64,000 nucleotides of DNA from Pseudomonas fluorescens (GTDB lineage: Bacteria; Pseudomonadota; Gammaproteobacteria; Pseudomonadales; Pseudomonadaceae): assembly GCF_005938625.1 (NCBI RefSeq), contig NZ_VCNJ01000017.1, forward strand, positions 1-64,000, written 5' to 3'. The notes beneath the pieces were generated by a model that saw only the letters and a program-made list of their open reading frames with translations, ran no database searches and was not told where the DNA came from. Below, in pieces: positions 52,523 through 62,207 of the stretch (within the stretch, counting starts at the first letter, position 1; every line of letters begins with the position of its first letter). The position numbers were made by a program, and so were the translations under genes.

Positions 52523-54973
52523 ATGACTCAAGAACCACTAGTTCGCGAAGCAGAGGTGGCCGCATTCCGCGACGCCGTCCTGACCAAACTCACCTACGCG
52601 GTGGGCAAAGACCCCGATCACGCCTTCGATCATGACTGGTTCGAAGCCATCGCGTTGGCTGCGCGCGATCACATGGTCGAGCACTGGATGGACCACACCC
52701 GGCAGATCTACCGCAAAGGCCAGAAACGGGTGTACTACCTCTCGCTGGAATTTCTCATCGGCCGTTTGCTCTACGACAGCCTGAGCAATCTTGGTCTGCT
52801 CGACGTCGCCCGTGAAGCGTTGACCGAACTCGGCGTTGATCTGGAACGCATCCGTTTGCTGGAGCCCGACGCCGCGCTTGGCAACGGCGGCCTCGGTCGT
52901 CTGGCGGCGTGCTTCATGGAAAGCATGTCGACCCTCGGCATCGCCGGCCACGGTTATGGCATTCGTTATGAACACGGCTTGTTCCGCCAGGCCATTGTCG
53001 ATGGCTGGCAGCAGGAGCAGACCGAGCACTGGCTGGATTTCGGCAACCCGTGGGAGTTCGAACGGCCAGAGGTCGTCTACTCAATCGGCTTCGGCGGCAG
53101 CGTTGAAACCGTCACCGACGTTTCCGGCAAGTCCAAACAATTCTGGTCGCCGGCAGAGACCGTCCGCGCGATTGCTTACGACACACCGGTGGTCGGCTGG
53201 CGCGGGGCGAGCGTCAACACCTTACGGCTGTGGCGTGCTCGCGCCATGGAAGACTTGCACCTGGAGCGCTTCAACGCCGGTGACCACTTGGGCGCCGTCG
53301 CCGAAGTGGCCCGCGCCGAAAGTATCTCCCGCGTGCTCTACCCGGCGGACAGCACCGAAGCGGGGCAGGAACTGCGCCTGCGCCAGGAATACTTCTTTGT
53401 CGCCGCTTCGCTGCAGGATTTGCTGCGTCGTCACCGCAACATGCACACCTCGGTGTTGACCCTGGGCGATCACGCGGCAATCCAGCTCAACGACACCCAC
53501 CCCTCGATTGCCGTCGCCGAATTGATGCGCCAACTGGTCGACGTCTACGACGTAGCGTGGGATGCGGCATGGCAAGTCACCGTCGACACGCTGTCGTACA
53601 CCAACCACACGCTGCTGCCGGAGGCGCTGGAGACCTGGCCGGTGGGCCTGATGGAACGCATGCTGCCGCGGCACATGCAGATCATTTACCTGATCAATGC
53701 CCAGCACATCGATTCGCTGCGGGCCAAAGGCATTCACGATTTCGACGTGCTGCGCGCGGTGTCGCTGATCGAGGAAGACAACGGTCGACGCGTGCGCATG
53801 GGTAACCTCGCGTTCCTTGGTTCGCATAGCGTCAATGGCGTGTCCGGGTTGCATACGCAGTTGATGCGTAAAACCGTGTTCGCCGAACTGCACAAGCTCT
53901 ACCCGGAGCGGATCAACAACAAAACCAACGGCATTACCTTCCGCCGCTGGTTGTATCAGGCTAACTCTGAACTGACTTCGATGCTGGTCGATGCGCTCGG
54001 CCCGGACTTGCTCGACAACCCGGAAGAGCGCCTGCTCGATCTCGAGCCGTTCGCCGAAAAAACCGCGTTCCGCAAAGCCTTCGCCGAGCAACGCCTGCAC
54101 AGCAAAAAAGCCCTGGCCTATCTGATTCACGAACGCTTGGGCATTGCGGTCAATCCTGCGGCGATGTTCGATGTGCAGGTCAAACGGATCCACGAATACA
54201 AACGCCAGTTGCTCAACCTGATGCACACCGTGGCGCTGTATCAGGCGATTCGCGCTGAGCCGGAAGTCGACTGGGTGCCACGGGTGAAAATCTTCGCCGG
54301 CAAAGCAGCGGCGAGTTATCACCAGGCCAAACTGATCATCAAGCTGACCAACGATATCGCTCGGGTGGTGAACAACGATCCGACCGTGCGCGGGCTGCTG
54401 AAAGTGGTGTTTCTGCCCAACTACAACGTCAGCCTGGCGGAGAGCATCATTCCAGCGGCGGACTTGTCCGAGCAGATTTCCACCGCCGGTTTCGAGGCCT
54501 CGGGCACCAGTAATATGAAGTTCGGCCTCAACGGCGCACTGACCATCGGCACGCTGGACGGCGCCAACGTGGAAATGTGCGAACGCATCGGTGCCGAGCA
54601 CATGTTCATTTTCGGCCTCAGCGCGCAGCAGGTGGAAGCGCGTAAACATAACCACGAGTTCAGCGCCTTGCCGGACATCGCCGCGTCCCATCGTTTGAAC
54701 GACGTGCTGCAAGCGATTCGCAGCGGGGTGTTCTCGCCGGACGACACTTCGCGCTACACCGGGTTGATCGATTCGCTGGTGGATTACGACCGCTTCCTGG
54801 TCTGTGCCGACTTCGACTCGTATTGGGAAGCACAGAAACGCGTTGAGGCGCATTGGCACGACTCGAACAACTGGTGGCGCTCGGCAGTGCTCAACACGGC
54901 GCGGATGGGCTGGTTCTCTTCGGACCGGACGATTCGCGAGTACGCCACGGATATCTGGAAAGCGCTGGAGTAA
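52523..54973 (+). CDS. glgP: Glycogen/maltodextrin phosphorylase
   Basis: The 816-residue PLP enzyme releases glucose-1-phosphate from alpha-1,4-glucans. It has LGNGGLGRLAACFMESM near residue 130, the PLP-binding segment EASGTSNMKFGLNG with the Schiff-base Lys, and QVKRIHEYKRQLLN. The length is that of the family. No other glg or mal gene is next to it; a REP-like hairpin follows. Confidence 0.96.
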   Translation: MTQEPLVREAEVAAFRDAVLTKLTYAVGKDPDHAFDHDWFEAIALAARDHMVEHWMDHTRQIYRKGQKRVYYLSLEFLIGRLLYDSLSNLGLLDVAREALTELGVDLERIRLLEPDAALGNGGLGRLAACFMESMSTLGIAGHGYGIRYEHGLFRQAIVDGWQQEQTEHWLDFGNPWEFERPEVVYSIGFGGSVETVTDVSGKSKQFWSPAETVRAIAYDTPVVGWRGASVNTLRLWRARAMEDLHLERFNAGDHLGAVAEVARAESISRVLYPADSTEAGQELRLRQEYFFVAASLQDLLRRHRNMHTSVLTLGDHAAIQLNDTHPSIAVAELMRQLVDVYDVAWDAAWQVTVDTLSYTNHTLLPEALETWPVGLMERMLPRHMQIIYLINAQHIDSLRAKGIHDFDVLRAVSLIEEDNGRRVRMGNLAFLGSHSVNGVSGLHTQLMRKTVFAELHKLYPERINNKTNGITFRRWLYQANSELTSMLVDALGPDLLDNPEERLLDLEPFAEKTAFRKAFAEQRLHSKKALAYLIHERLGIAVNPAAMFDVQVKRIHEYKRQLLNLMHTVALYQAIRAEPEVDWVPRVKIFAGKAAASYHQAKLIIKLTNDIARVVNNDPTVRGLLKVVFLPNYNVSLAESIIPAADLSEQISTAGFEASGTSNMKFGLNGALTIGTLDGANVEMCERIGAEHMFIFGLSAQQVEARKHNHEFSALPDIAASHRLNDVLQAIRSGVFSPDDTSRYTGLIDSLVDYDRFLVCADFDSYWEAQKRVEAHWHDSNNWWRSAVLNTARMGWFSSDRTIREYATDIWKALE

Positions 54974-55006
54974 CTTTCCGTTCGGCTCGATATAATCGCG
55001 TGCCGG

Positions 55007-55085
55007 AAAAGATCGCAGCCTTCGGCAGCTCCTGCACAGGTGTTCACATAACCCTGTAGGAGCTGCCGCAGGCTGCGATCTTTTT
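55007..55085. repeat. REP-like palindrome (AAAAGATCGCAGCC type)
   Basis: AAAAGATCGCAGCC.TCGGCAGCTCC and an inverted copy ending GGCTGCGATCTTTT make a long imperfect hairpin about 33 bases after glgP; its T run may make it act as a terminator. Confidence 0.75.
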
Positions 55086-55140
55086 GGGTCAGGCTGCGCT
55101 AATCTTCCCGGATTGGCCTTCGCGCTTAGGGATATCGACC

Positions 55141-58100
55141 ATGCAATGGATGTTCATGTTGATCGGGCTGGTGCTCGGCTGGCTGCTCGACGAGTCGTTC
55201 AGTGATGCGCTGTTGGGCGCATTGCTGGGGCTGGTGATCGGGCAGACGATCCGCATCGCGCGGCTGGGCTCGCAGGCGATGGAGCAGCAACGTCAACTTG
55301 AGCAGGCGAAGGTCGCTTTGCAGGGCGTCGAACAGCGCCTGTTTCTGCTCGAAGGTGCACCGGTTCGTTCCGCGTCGCCACCGACCGCGGCGCCAGTGAC
55401 CGAGCCCGTCGTAGAGCCGGTCAAAGTCGCCGAAGAAGCCCCGGCCCCCGAACTGGTCTGGGAACTGCCGCCCGCACTCGAACCGATTTCCGCCGTCGCC
55501 AGTGAAACCAGTCAACCACTGCCTGCTGATGTGTGGCGCCTCGACGCCGTCACGCCCGAGCCGTCAAACCCCGCCGAACCTCGTGGCCCGAACCTGATCG
55601 AACGCGGCATTAGTGCTGCGCGTAACTGGCTGTTCGGCGGCAACACCGTGCTGCGCGTTGGCGTGGTGTTGTTGTTCTTCGGTCTGGCGTTCCTGCTGCG
55701 CTACGCCACCGAAGGCATGGTCGTGCCGATCGAATTGCGTTACGCCGGTGTCGCGGCCGCGGCGTTGGGCTTGCTCGCGCTGGGCTGGTGGCTACGCCGG
55801 CGCAACAGCAATTACGCGTTGATGCTGCAAGGCACAGGGATCGCGGTGTTGTACCTGACGGTGTTTGCGGCGATGCGTCTGCACCCGTTGCTTGATCCGT
55901 CCGCCGCGTTGGGGTTGCTGGTCGCTGTGACGGTGTTCTCGGCGATTCTGGCGATCACTCAGGATGCTTTGGGGCTGGCGGCTGCGGCGGCGTTGGGCGG
56001 TTTCGCCGCGCCGATCCTGACCTCGACCGGCGCCGGCAACCACGTCGCGCTGTTCAGCTATTTCGCACTGCTCAACGCCGGCATTCTCGCCATCGCCTGG
56101 TTCAAGGCCTGGCGTCTGCTTAACCTGATCGGCTTCGTCGGCACCTTCGGCATCGGTTTCGCCTGGGGCCTGCGTTCGTATGCGCCGGAGCTGTTGTGGA
56201 GCACTGAACCGTTCCTGATTCTGTTCTTCCTGATGTACCTCGCCATCGGCTTGTTGTTCGCCCGGCGCAAATTGCTCGACATGCCCGATGCCCCGGCGGA
56301 GGGCGATCGCGAAGCGCTGCTGCAGTGGTCGGCGCGCAAAGGCGATTATGTCGACGGGACAATGCTGTTCGGTCCGCCGATTATTGGCTTCGGTTTGCAG
56401 TTTGCGCTGGTACAGCATCTGGAATTTGCCGCAGCGTTCAGTGCGCTGGCGCTGGGCATGATCTACATGGCGCTGGCCAGGGTGTTGATGGTCGGGCGCG
56501 CGGTGCTGCTGGGTGAAACCTGTCTGGCGCTCGGGGTTATTTTTGCCAGTCTGGCGATTCCGCTGGGACTGGATGCGCGCTGGACCTCGGCGGCGTGGGC
56601 GGTGGAAGGTGCGGGGATTTTCTGGCTCGGCTTGCGTCAGCATCGGCCGTTTGCCCGGGCCTTTGCCTTGTTGCTACAACTCGGCTCCGCGCTGGCGTTC
56701 CTCAGTCAGTTGCGGCTTGGCGAGAGCAGTCTGCTTGACGGTGCGCCGCTGGGCGCGCTGATGCTGGGCATTGCCCTGCTGTTCAGTTTCGATCAATTGC
56801 GCAAGGCCGCGCCGGAACAAGCCTCGCCTTGGGAACGCCAGGGTTTGCCGGTGTTGGCGTCTCTGGGCCTGACCTTCCTCTATCTGCTGGCGCCGCTGTT
56901 CTTCTTCGTGCAGGCCACGGCAATCAGTTGGGCGCTGGCCGGGTTGGCGACTCTGTTTGTCGGTCTGCGGATTCAATCGCGTACGTTCCTGTTCAGCGCA
57001 TTTGCCGTGCAGCTGCTCGGTGGTGCGTTGTTCCTGCTACGTCTGCAAGGTGCCGGAGAAGACTCCGCCGCAGTGTTCAGCGCCGGCTGGAGCGGTTTGC
57101 TCAGTGCTTCGTTGATCGGTCTGGCGTTGATCGCCGGCATGCTGGTGGCCGCTCGCGATGAAATGGTGCGCGGCGATGTGCGTCTGTTGCGCGGTTTGTC
57201 GGTGGTGCTGCTGGCCGGTCTGGTGCTGATCAATCTGGCGGTGCTGTTCGTGCTGCCGTGGCAAACGGCGAGCGCAGTGTGGGCCGCCAGTGGTTTGCTG
57301 ATCATCTGGTTGAGCCTGTACCTCAAGCAGCGGGTGAGTTTTGTCTTCGGTCTGCTGTTGCAGGTGATCGGTGGTGCGGCGTTTTTGTTGGCCGGCCCCG
57401 AGTTGCTCGGGCGATTGTCCAGCGAAGGTCTGAGGCCTTTGGCGCATGGCGGATTCTGGACGCCGCTGGTGTTGGGCCTGGCGGCAATGATCGGTGCCTG
57501 GCGCCTGCAACTGGGCAATCACGCTTCGGCATTTGATGCGTTGAGTTTGCAGCGCATGTCCGAAGTATTGCTGGTGTGGGGCGCGGGTTGGTGGGCGCTG
57601 GCGTGGGTTAGCGAGGTGCTGCGTTTTGCGTCGCCGAATCTGCAAGGTACGTTGTTGCTGTTTGTCGCGGCGCTCAGTGTTGCGCTGTGGACGCTGTTGT
57701 CGCTGCGCTTGAAATGGCCGGCGCTGGGTTTGCTCTGTACGTTGTTGATTCCGGCGGCTGTTCTTGTGCTGCTCGGCGCCTGGCATTCGCGTTATCACCC
57801 GGCGGCCGAATTCGGCTGGCTGGCATGGACGGCGGTATTCACCGTGCATTTCTTCAGTCTGCGCCGCTTGGCGCCGATGCTGCCGGCGCGCGCCTTGAGC
57901 GCTGCGCATGTGCTCGGCTGCTGGCTGCTGATCGGCGTGCTGGCGCTGGAGTTGCGCTACGGTCTGCTGCTGCTGTCCGAACAATACAACGCCTGGCGTT
58001 GGCTCGGCTGGGCGATTCTGCCGAGCCTGTATCTGTTGCTGGCGGCGGCACCGCGCACCTGGCCGTGGCCGGTGGCGGCATTCCCTCGCGAATACCGCTT

Positions 58101-58725
58101 GTATGCTGCCGCGCCGCTGGCGATGTTGATGCTGGCGTGGTTCTGGCTGGCCAATGGCGTCAGCGATGGTAATGCCGAGCCACTTCCTTACGTGCCGCTG
58201 CTCAATCCATTAGAGCTGGGTTTGTTGTTCGCATTGTTCGGCGTCTATGTGTGGTCGCGCAGTGCGATTTCGCAGTTGTCGATCCGTCAGGACTACGCCG
58301 ATTACGGCACGCAATTGATTGCCGGTGTTTCGCTGTTTGCCTTCTGCACAGCGATGGTCACCCGCGCCGCGCACCATTGGGCCGGGATCCCGTTCGAGCT
58401 GGATACGCTGCTCGCCTCGATGCTGGTGCAGGCCGGATTGTCCATCGTCTGGACGCTGATGGCGCTGGGGTTGATGATCGGCGGGCATCTGCGCCATCGT
58501 CGCGAAGTGTGGCTGATCGGCGCGGCGCTGATTGCGCTGGTGGTGGCCAAACTGATTTTTGTCGAATTGAGCAACCGCGGCGGCCTCGCCCGGATCGTCT
58601 CGTTTATCGGCGTCGGCGTGTTGCTGCTGGTGGTCGGCTACTTCGCGCCGCTGCCGCCCAAACGCGTCGACGCTGACCCGGTGGTGGACAAACCGGCCCC
58701 GGACACCGAAGGAGTTTCATCTTGA
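55141..58725 (+). CDS. DUF2339 polytopic membrane protein
   Basis: The 1194-residue protein begins MQWMFMLIGLVLGWLLDESF, then has a short coiled coil (AMEQQRQLEQAKVALQGVEQ), a Pro/Glu-rich linker, and from about residue 160 a very long series of more than twenty hydrophobic helices to the end (WLFGGNTVLRVGVVLLFFGLAFLLRYA opens the DUF2339 core). ATG at 55141 is chosen. The stop overlaps the next gene's TTG (TTGA), so the two are coupled. Role unknown, possibly cell-envelope related. Confidence 0.85.
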   Translation: MQWMFMLIGLVLGWLLDESFSDALLGALLGLVIGQTIRIARLGSQAMEQQRQLEQAKVALQGVEQRLFLLEGAPVRSASPPTAAPVTEPVVEPVKVAEEAPAPELVWELPPALEPISAVASETSQPLPADVWRLDAVTPEPSNPAEPRGPNLIERGISAARNWLFGGNTVLRVGVVLLFFGLAFLLRYATEGMVVPIELRYAGVAAAALGLLALGWWLRRRNSNYALMLQGTGIAVLYLTVFAAMRLHPLLDPSAALGLLVAVTVFSAILAITQDALGLAAAAALGGFAAPILTSTGAGNHVALFSYFALLNAGILAIAWFKAWRLLNLIGFVGTFGIGFAWGLRSYAPELLWSTEPFLILFFLMYLAIGLLFARRKLLDMPDAPAEGDREALLQWSARKGDYVDGTMLFGPPIIGFGLQFALVQHLEFAAAFSALALGMIYMALARVLMVGRAVLLGETCLALGVIFASLAIPLGLDARWTSAAWAVEGAGIFWLGLRQHRPFARAFALLLQLGSALAFLSQLRLGESSLLDGAPLGALMLGIALLFSFDQLRKAAPEQASPWERQGLPVLASLGLTFLYLLAPLFFFVQATAISWALAGLATLFVGLRIQSRTFLFSAFAVQLLGGALFLLRLQGAGEDSAAVFSAGWSGLLSASLIGLALIAGMLVAARDEMVRGDVRLLRGLSVVLLAGLVLINLAVLFVLPWQTASAVWAASGLLIIWLSLYLKQRVSFVFGLLLQVIGGAAFLLAGPELLGRLSSEGLRPLAHGGFWTPLVLGLAAMIGAWRLQLGNHASAFDALSLQRMSEVLLVWGAGWWALAWVSEVLRFASPNLQGTLLLFVAALSVALWTLLSLRLKWPALGLLCTLLIPAAVLVLLGAWHSRYHPAAEFGWLAWTAVFTVHFFSLRRLAPMLPARALSAAHVLGCWLLIGVLALELRYGLLLLSEQYNAWRWLGWAILPSLYLLLAAAPRTWPWPVAAFPREYRLYAAAPLAMLMLAWFWLANGVSDGNAEPLPYVPLLNPLELGLLFALFGVYVWSRSAISQLSIRQDYADYGTQLIAGVSLFAFCTAMVTRAAHHWAGIPFELDTLLASMLVQAGLSIVWTLMALGLMIGGHLRHRREVWLIGAALIALVVAKLIFVELSNRGGLARIVSFIGVGVLLLVVGYFAPLPPKRVDADPVVDKPAPDTEGVSS

Positions 58726-60086
58726 GTCGCATGCAGAATCTGGCTTGGCTGGCGTTGGGCGTGGTGATAACTGCCGGCGCCCAGGAAAAACCGGCGGACT
58801 TCGCCACGCAAGTGCCACTGTCGGTGAGCGGCAACGGTCCGTGGTATCGCCTCGAGTTGCCGTTGAACGTGCAATTGCAGGCGCGCCAGACCGATCTCAG
58901 TGATCTGCGTGTGTTCAACGCCGCCGGCGAAACGCAGGCTTACGCCTTGGCGCGCGAATCGGCGCAAACCCGCGACGACGGTCAGTTGCACGAGGTGAAG
59001 TGGTTCCCGCTGTACAACGCCGCCGATGCCAGCGAACGCGCGCCGAACGTGCGGGTGCAATCGACCACTAACGGCACGTTGGTCGAGGTGCAGCCGTCCA
59101 GTCAGTTGGAGGCGGGTGAAGAAGTGCTGCGCGGCTGGCTGCTCGATGCCAGCGCGATCAAAGCGCCGTTGCAGCAACTGATCCTCGACTGGACCAGCGA
59201 GCGCGACGGCTTCCAGCGTTTCAGTATCGAGGCCAGCGATGACTTGCAGCACTGGCAGCCGTGGGGCGAAGGTCAGGTCGCCCGACTGACTTTTTCCGAT
59301 GAGCGCATCGAGCAGCATGAGGTGACGCTGCCGGGGCAATCAGCGCGCTATGTGCGGTTGCTGTGGGAGTCGCCGAATTCGGCGCCGATTTTGACGGCGG
59401 CACAATTGAAAAGCAGTGATCCGCGCGATTTGCCGCTGCCATTGGTCTGGTCGCAGGCATTGGCCAGCAGCAGCACCAAGGCCGGGGAATACACCTGGCA
59501 GTTGCCGATGGGGCTTAATGTCGAGCGGGTGCAGGTCGAAATCAAACAACCGAACAGTCTGGCGCCGGTGACGCTGGCAGGGCGTCGTGAAAGCAGTTTG
59601 CCGTGGCAGACGCTGAGCAGCGGTTTGCTCTATCGCCTGACGCAGAATGGCCAGGACGTGGTGCAGAACGAATTGCAACTTTACGGGCAGACCGTGCAGC
59701 AGTTGAAGCTGGCGGTGGATGAGCGTGGTGGCGGTCTGGGTGAGCAGGCGCCGAGTTTGAAATATGCGGTGCGTGCGACTCAGGTGATCTTCCTCGCGCG
59801 GGGGGAGGGGCCTTACAGTTTGGCATTGGGCAATTCGAGCGTTAAAACGGCGAATCTGCCGTTGGCGACGCTGATTCCGGATTTCAAACCGGAGAAACTG
59901 GCGTCACTGGGCAAGGCGTCGGTGCAGGGTGATGCGGTGGCTACGCAGACTTCGACAGCGACCACGGCGGCGGTGGCGCAGACCAATTGGAAGAAGATTG
60001 GGTTGTGGGCAGTGTTGTTGCTGAGTGTGGTGTTCCTTGGGGCGATGGCGTTTAGCTTGTTGCGCAAGCCTCCTGCCAGTTCCTGA
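58722..60086 (+). CDS. DUF3999 envelope protein
   Basis: The 454-residue protein starts at TTG 58722 with GAAGGAG seven to eight bases upstream; the ATG at 58731 is too far from it. It has a signal peptide, a large beta-rich periplasmic domain (YRLELPLNVQLQARQTDLSDLRVFN, RFSIEASDDLQHWQPWGEG) resembling carbohydrate-binding folds, and a C-terminal membrane helix (KIGLWAVLLLSVVFLGAMAFSLL). DUF3999 commonly follows DUF2339; the pair probably works together in the envelope. Confidence 0.85.
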   Translation: MSRMQNLAWLALGVVITAGAQEKPADFATQVPLSVSGNGPWYRLELPLNVQLQARQTDLSDLRVFNAAGETQAYALARESAQTRDDGQLHEVKWFPLYNAADASERAPNVRVQSTTNGTLVEVQPSSQLEAGEEVLRGWLLDASAIKAPLQQLILDWTSERDGFQRFSIEASDDLQHWQPWGEGQVARLTFSDERIEQHEVTLPGQSARYVRLLWESPNSAPILTAAQLKSSDPRDLPLPLVWSQALASSSTKAGEYTWQLPMGLNVERVQVEIKQPNSLAPVTLAGRRESSLPWQTLSSGLLYRLTQNGQDVVQNELQLYGQTVQQLKLAVDERGGGLGEQAPSLKYAVRATQVIFLARGEGPYSLALGNSSVKTANLPLATLIPDFKPEKLASLGKASVQGDAVATQTSTATTAAVAQTNWKKIGLWAVLLLSVVFLGAMAFSLLRKPPASS

Positions 60087-60395
60087 GAATGGCTGTCGCT
60101 GCGCGCCATTCGCGAGCAAGCTCGCTCCCACAGTGGATCTGCGTCGTTCAAAAATCCAGTGTGGGAGCGAGCTTGCTCGCGAAGGCGGCTTCTCAATCAA
60201 TACATAACCGAAGCCGATCACCTTCGCCCGATTTCGGACTACGCTAAACCCGCTACCTGAACTCTCCACCGACAATCACGTCTCATGCAGGCAATTACAC
60301 CCCAACGCACGTTACCGGGCGTCTTCGCTCGCTACGTTTTCAGACTCCCTGTAAACTGCGCGGGTTTTTAGCCCCCCATTCCACCGGAGCCGTCC
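60087..60395. other. Intergenic region between DUF3999 gene and fbp
   Basis: These 309 bases hold a REP pair (60108-60183) and the fbp leader. No gene is seen. Confidence 0.5.
60108..60183. repeat. REP pair (GTGGGAGCGAGC type)
   Basis: TTCGCGAGCAAGCTCGCTCC and the inverted GTGGGAGCGAGCTTGCTCGC lie about 32 bases apart. Third copy of the family in the window. Confidence 0.85.
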
Positions 60396-61406
60396 ATGTC
60401 CCGCGTTACCCTGAGTCGCTATTTGATTGAGCAGACCCGCAGCAATAACACTCCTGCCGATCTGCGTTTCCTGATCGAAGTGGTCGCGCGTGCTTGCAAA
60501 GAAATCAGCCACGCCGTGTCCAAAGGCGCCCTGGGCGGTGTTCTGGGCAGCATGGGCACTGAAAACGTCCAAGGCGAAGTGCAGAAGAAGCTCGACGTGA
60601 TCTCCAACGAGATCCTGCTCGAAGCCAACGAATGGGGTGGTCACTTGGCCGGCATGGCGTCCGAAGAAATGGACAACGCCTACCAGATCCCGGGCAAATA
60701 CCCGAAAGGCGCATATCTGCTGGTATTCGACCCACTGGATGGTTCGTCGAACATCGACATCAACGCTCCGGTCGGCACCATCTTTTCGGTACTGCGTTGC
60801 CCGAACGAATACCTGAGCCAGAACGAGCCGCTGAACGAGAAAGCGTTCCTGCAGCCAGGCACCCAACAGGTTGCCGCCGGTTACGCGATCTACGGCCCGC
60901 AAACCATGCTGGTACTGACTCTGGGCGACGGCGTCAAAGGCTTCACCCTCGATCGTGAAATGGGCAGCTTCGTGCTGACCCACGAAGACATCACCATTCC
61001 TGAATCGACCCAGGAATTCGCCATCAACATGTCCAACCAGCGTCACTGGGAAGCCCCGGTACAACGTTACGTTGGCGAGTTGCTGGCCGGTGAAGAAGGT
61101 CCGCTGAAAAAGAACTACAACATGCGTTGGGTCGCGGCGATGGTTGCCGACGTGCACCGTATCCTGACCCGTGGCGGTCTGTTCATGTACCCGCGCGACA
61201 GCCGTGAGCCATCCAAGCCAGGCAAACTGCGTCTGATGTATGAAGCCAACCCGATGTCGTTCCTCGTGGAACAAGCGGGCGGCGCGTCCACCGACGGTCA
61301 CCAGCGCATTCTCAACATCCAGCCTGAAGGCCTGCACCAGCGCGTAGCAGTGTTCCTCGGCTCGAAAGAAGAAGTCGCACGCGCGACGGCCTACCACAAG
61401 GAATAA
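60396..61406 (+). CDS. fbp: Fructose-1,6-bisphosphatase class I
   Basis: The 336-residue gluconeogenic enzyme has the metal and phosphate-binding core [19 protein letters not shown], the acidic site residues in the N-terminal helix region ([11 protein letters not shown]) and [18 protein letters not shown] and [20 protein letters not shown]. Its length is normal. The DUF924 gene follows 3 bases after the stop. Confidence 0.97.
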   Translation: MSRVTLSRYLIEQTRSNNTPADLRFLIEVVARACKEISHAVSKGALGGVLGSMGTENVQGEVQKKLDVISNEILLEANEWGGHLAGMASEEMDNAYQIPGKYPKGAYLLVFDPLDGSSNIDINAPVGTIFSVLRCPNEYLSQNEPLNEKAFLQPGTQQVAAGYAIYGPQTMLVLTLGDGVKGFTLDREMGSFVLTHEDITIPESTQEFAINMSNQRHWEAPVQRYVGELLAGEEGPLKKNYNMRWVAAMVADVHRILTRGGLFMYPRDSREPSKPGKLRLMYEANPMSFLVEQAGGASTDGHQRILNIQPEGLHQRVAVFLGSKEEVARATAYHKE

Positions 61407-61409
61407 ATC

Positions 61410-62012
61410 ATGACCGCGCCCTGGCAGCCGTTGCTCGACTGGTGGTTCGGACAAGCCGAATCACCGGACGACATTTCGGCTGACAAGGGCATGTTGTGGT
61501 TCGGTAAGCGAGACAGCCAAGACCTCGAAGCGCGTGAGCGTTTCGGGGTCTTTGTCGATCAGGCCCTGGCCGGCGAATTGACCGAGTGGACGCAACGTCC
61601 CGAAGGTTGGCTGGCCGTGGTGCTATTGCTCGATCAACTGCCGCGAATGATCTATCGCGACACCCCCAAAGCGTTTTCCGGTGATCTGTGCGCGCAGAAA
61701 CTCGTCGCCCAAGGTATTGCGGCGGATTTTGATCGGCAGTTGAAGCCGATCCAGCGTGTGTTCATTTATCTGGTGTTCGAGCACTGCGAGAATCTTGCGG
61801 TGCAGAATGAGGCGGTTTCCAGATTTATTGAGCTGGTGGCGGAACAGCCGGAAGGTGAGCGGGCGGTGTTTGCCGACAATCTGGATTATGCCGAGCGGCA
61901 TCAGAAGGTGATTGCACGGTTTGGCCGCTTTCCGCATCGCAATGCGGTGTTGGGGCGGGAGTCTACGGCGGAGGAGTTGGTGTTTCTTTCTGAGCCGGGG
62001 TCGCGGTTTTAA
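61410..62012 (+). CDS. DUF924 family protein
   Basis: The 200-residue soluble protein has the DUF924 (TPR-like) pattern: PLLDWWFGQAESPDD, LLLDQLPRMIYRDTPKAF, FIYLVFEHCENLAVQNEAV and YAERHQKVIARFGRFPHRNAVLGRESTAEE. The function of the family is unknown. It is translated just behind fbp. Confidence 0.9.
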   Translation: MTAPWQPLLDWWFGQAESPDDISADKGMLWFGKRDSQDLEARERFGVFVDQALAGELTEWTQRPEGWLAVVLLLDQLPRMIYRDTPKAFSGDLCAQKLVAQGIAADFDRQLKPIQRVFIYLVFEHCENLAVQNEAVSRFIELVAEQPEGERAVFADNLDYAERHQKVIARFGRFPHRNAVLGRESTAEELVFLSEPGSRF

Positions 62013-62019
62013 GGGCTTA

Positions 62020-62196
62020 CCCTCACCCTAGCCCTCTCCCAGGGGAGAGGGGACTGACCGAGTTGTCTGGTCTTGATACATCGACCTGCAAACTTCGAGT
62101 CGAACTCAGGTCTCGGACATCCCCCGATCGGCTCCCTTTCCCCTCGCCCCCCTGGGGGCGGTCCGACGTTTCGGGAGGGCTGGGGTGAGGGGGTAA
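62020..62196. repeat. CCCTCACCCTAGCCC-type inverted repeat
   Basis: ACCCTCACCCTAGCCCTCTCC at the left and GGAGGGCTGGGGTGAGGGGG at the right face each other around about 130 bases, with an inner GGGGAGAGGGG/CCCTCGCCCCCC part. It is a known kind of long inverted intergenic repeat of Pseudomonas and may also end the convergent transcripts of the DUF924 and chemoreceptor genes. Confidence 0.7.
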
Positions 62197-62207
62197 AGCC
62201 GTTGATC

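Noticed and set aside
53222..54859. Long minus-strand open frame opposite glgP
   Set aside because: Antisense shadow; GlgP motifs are clear on the plus strand.
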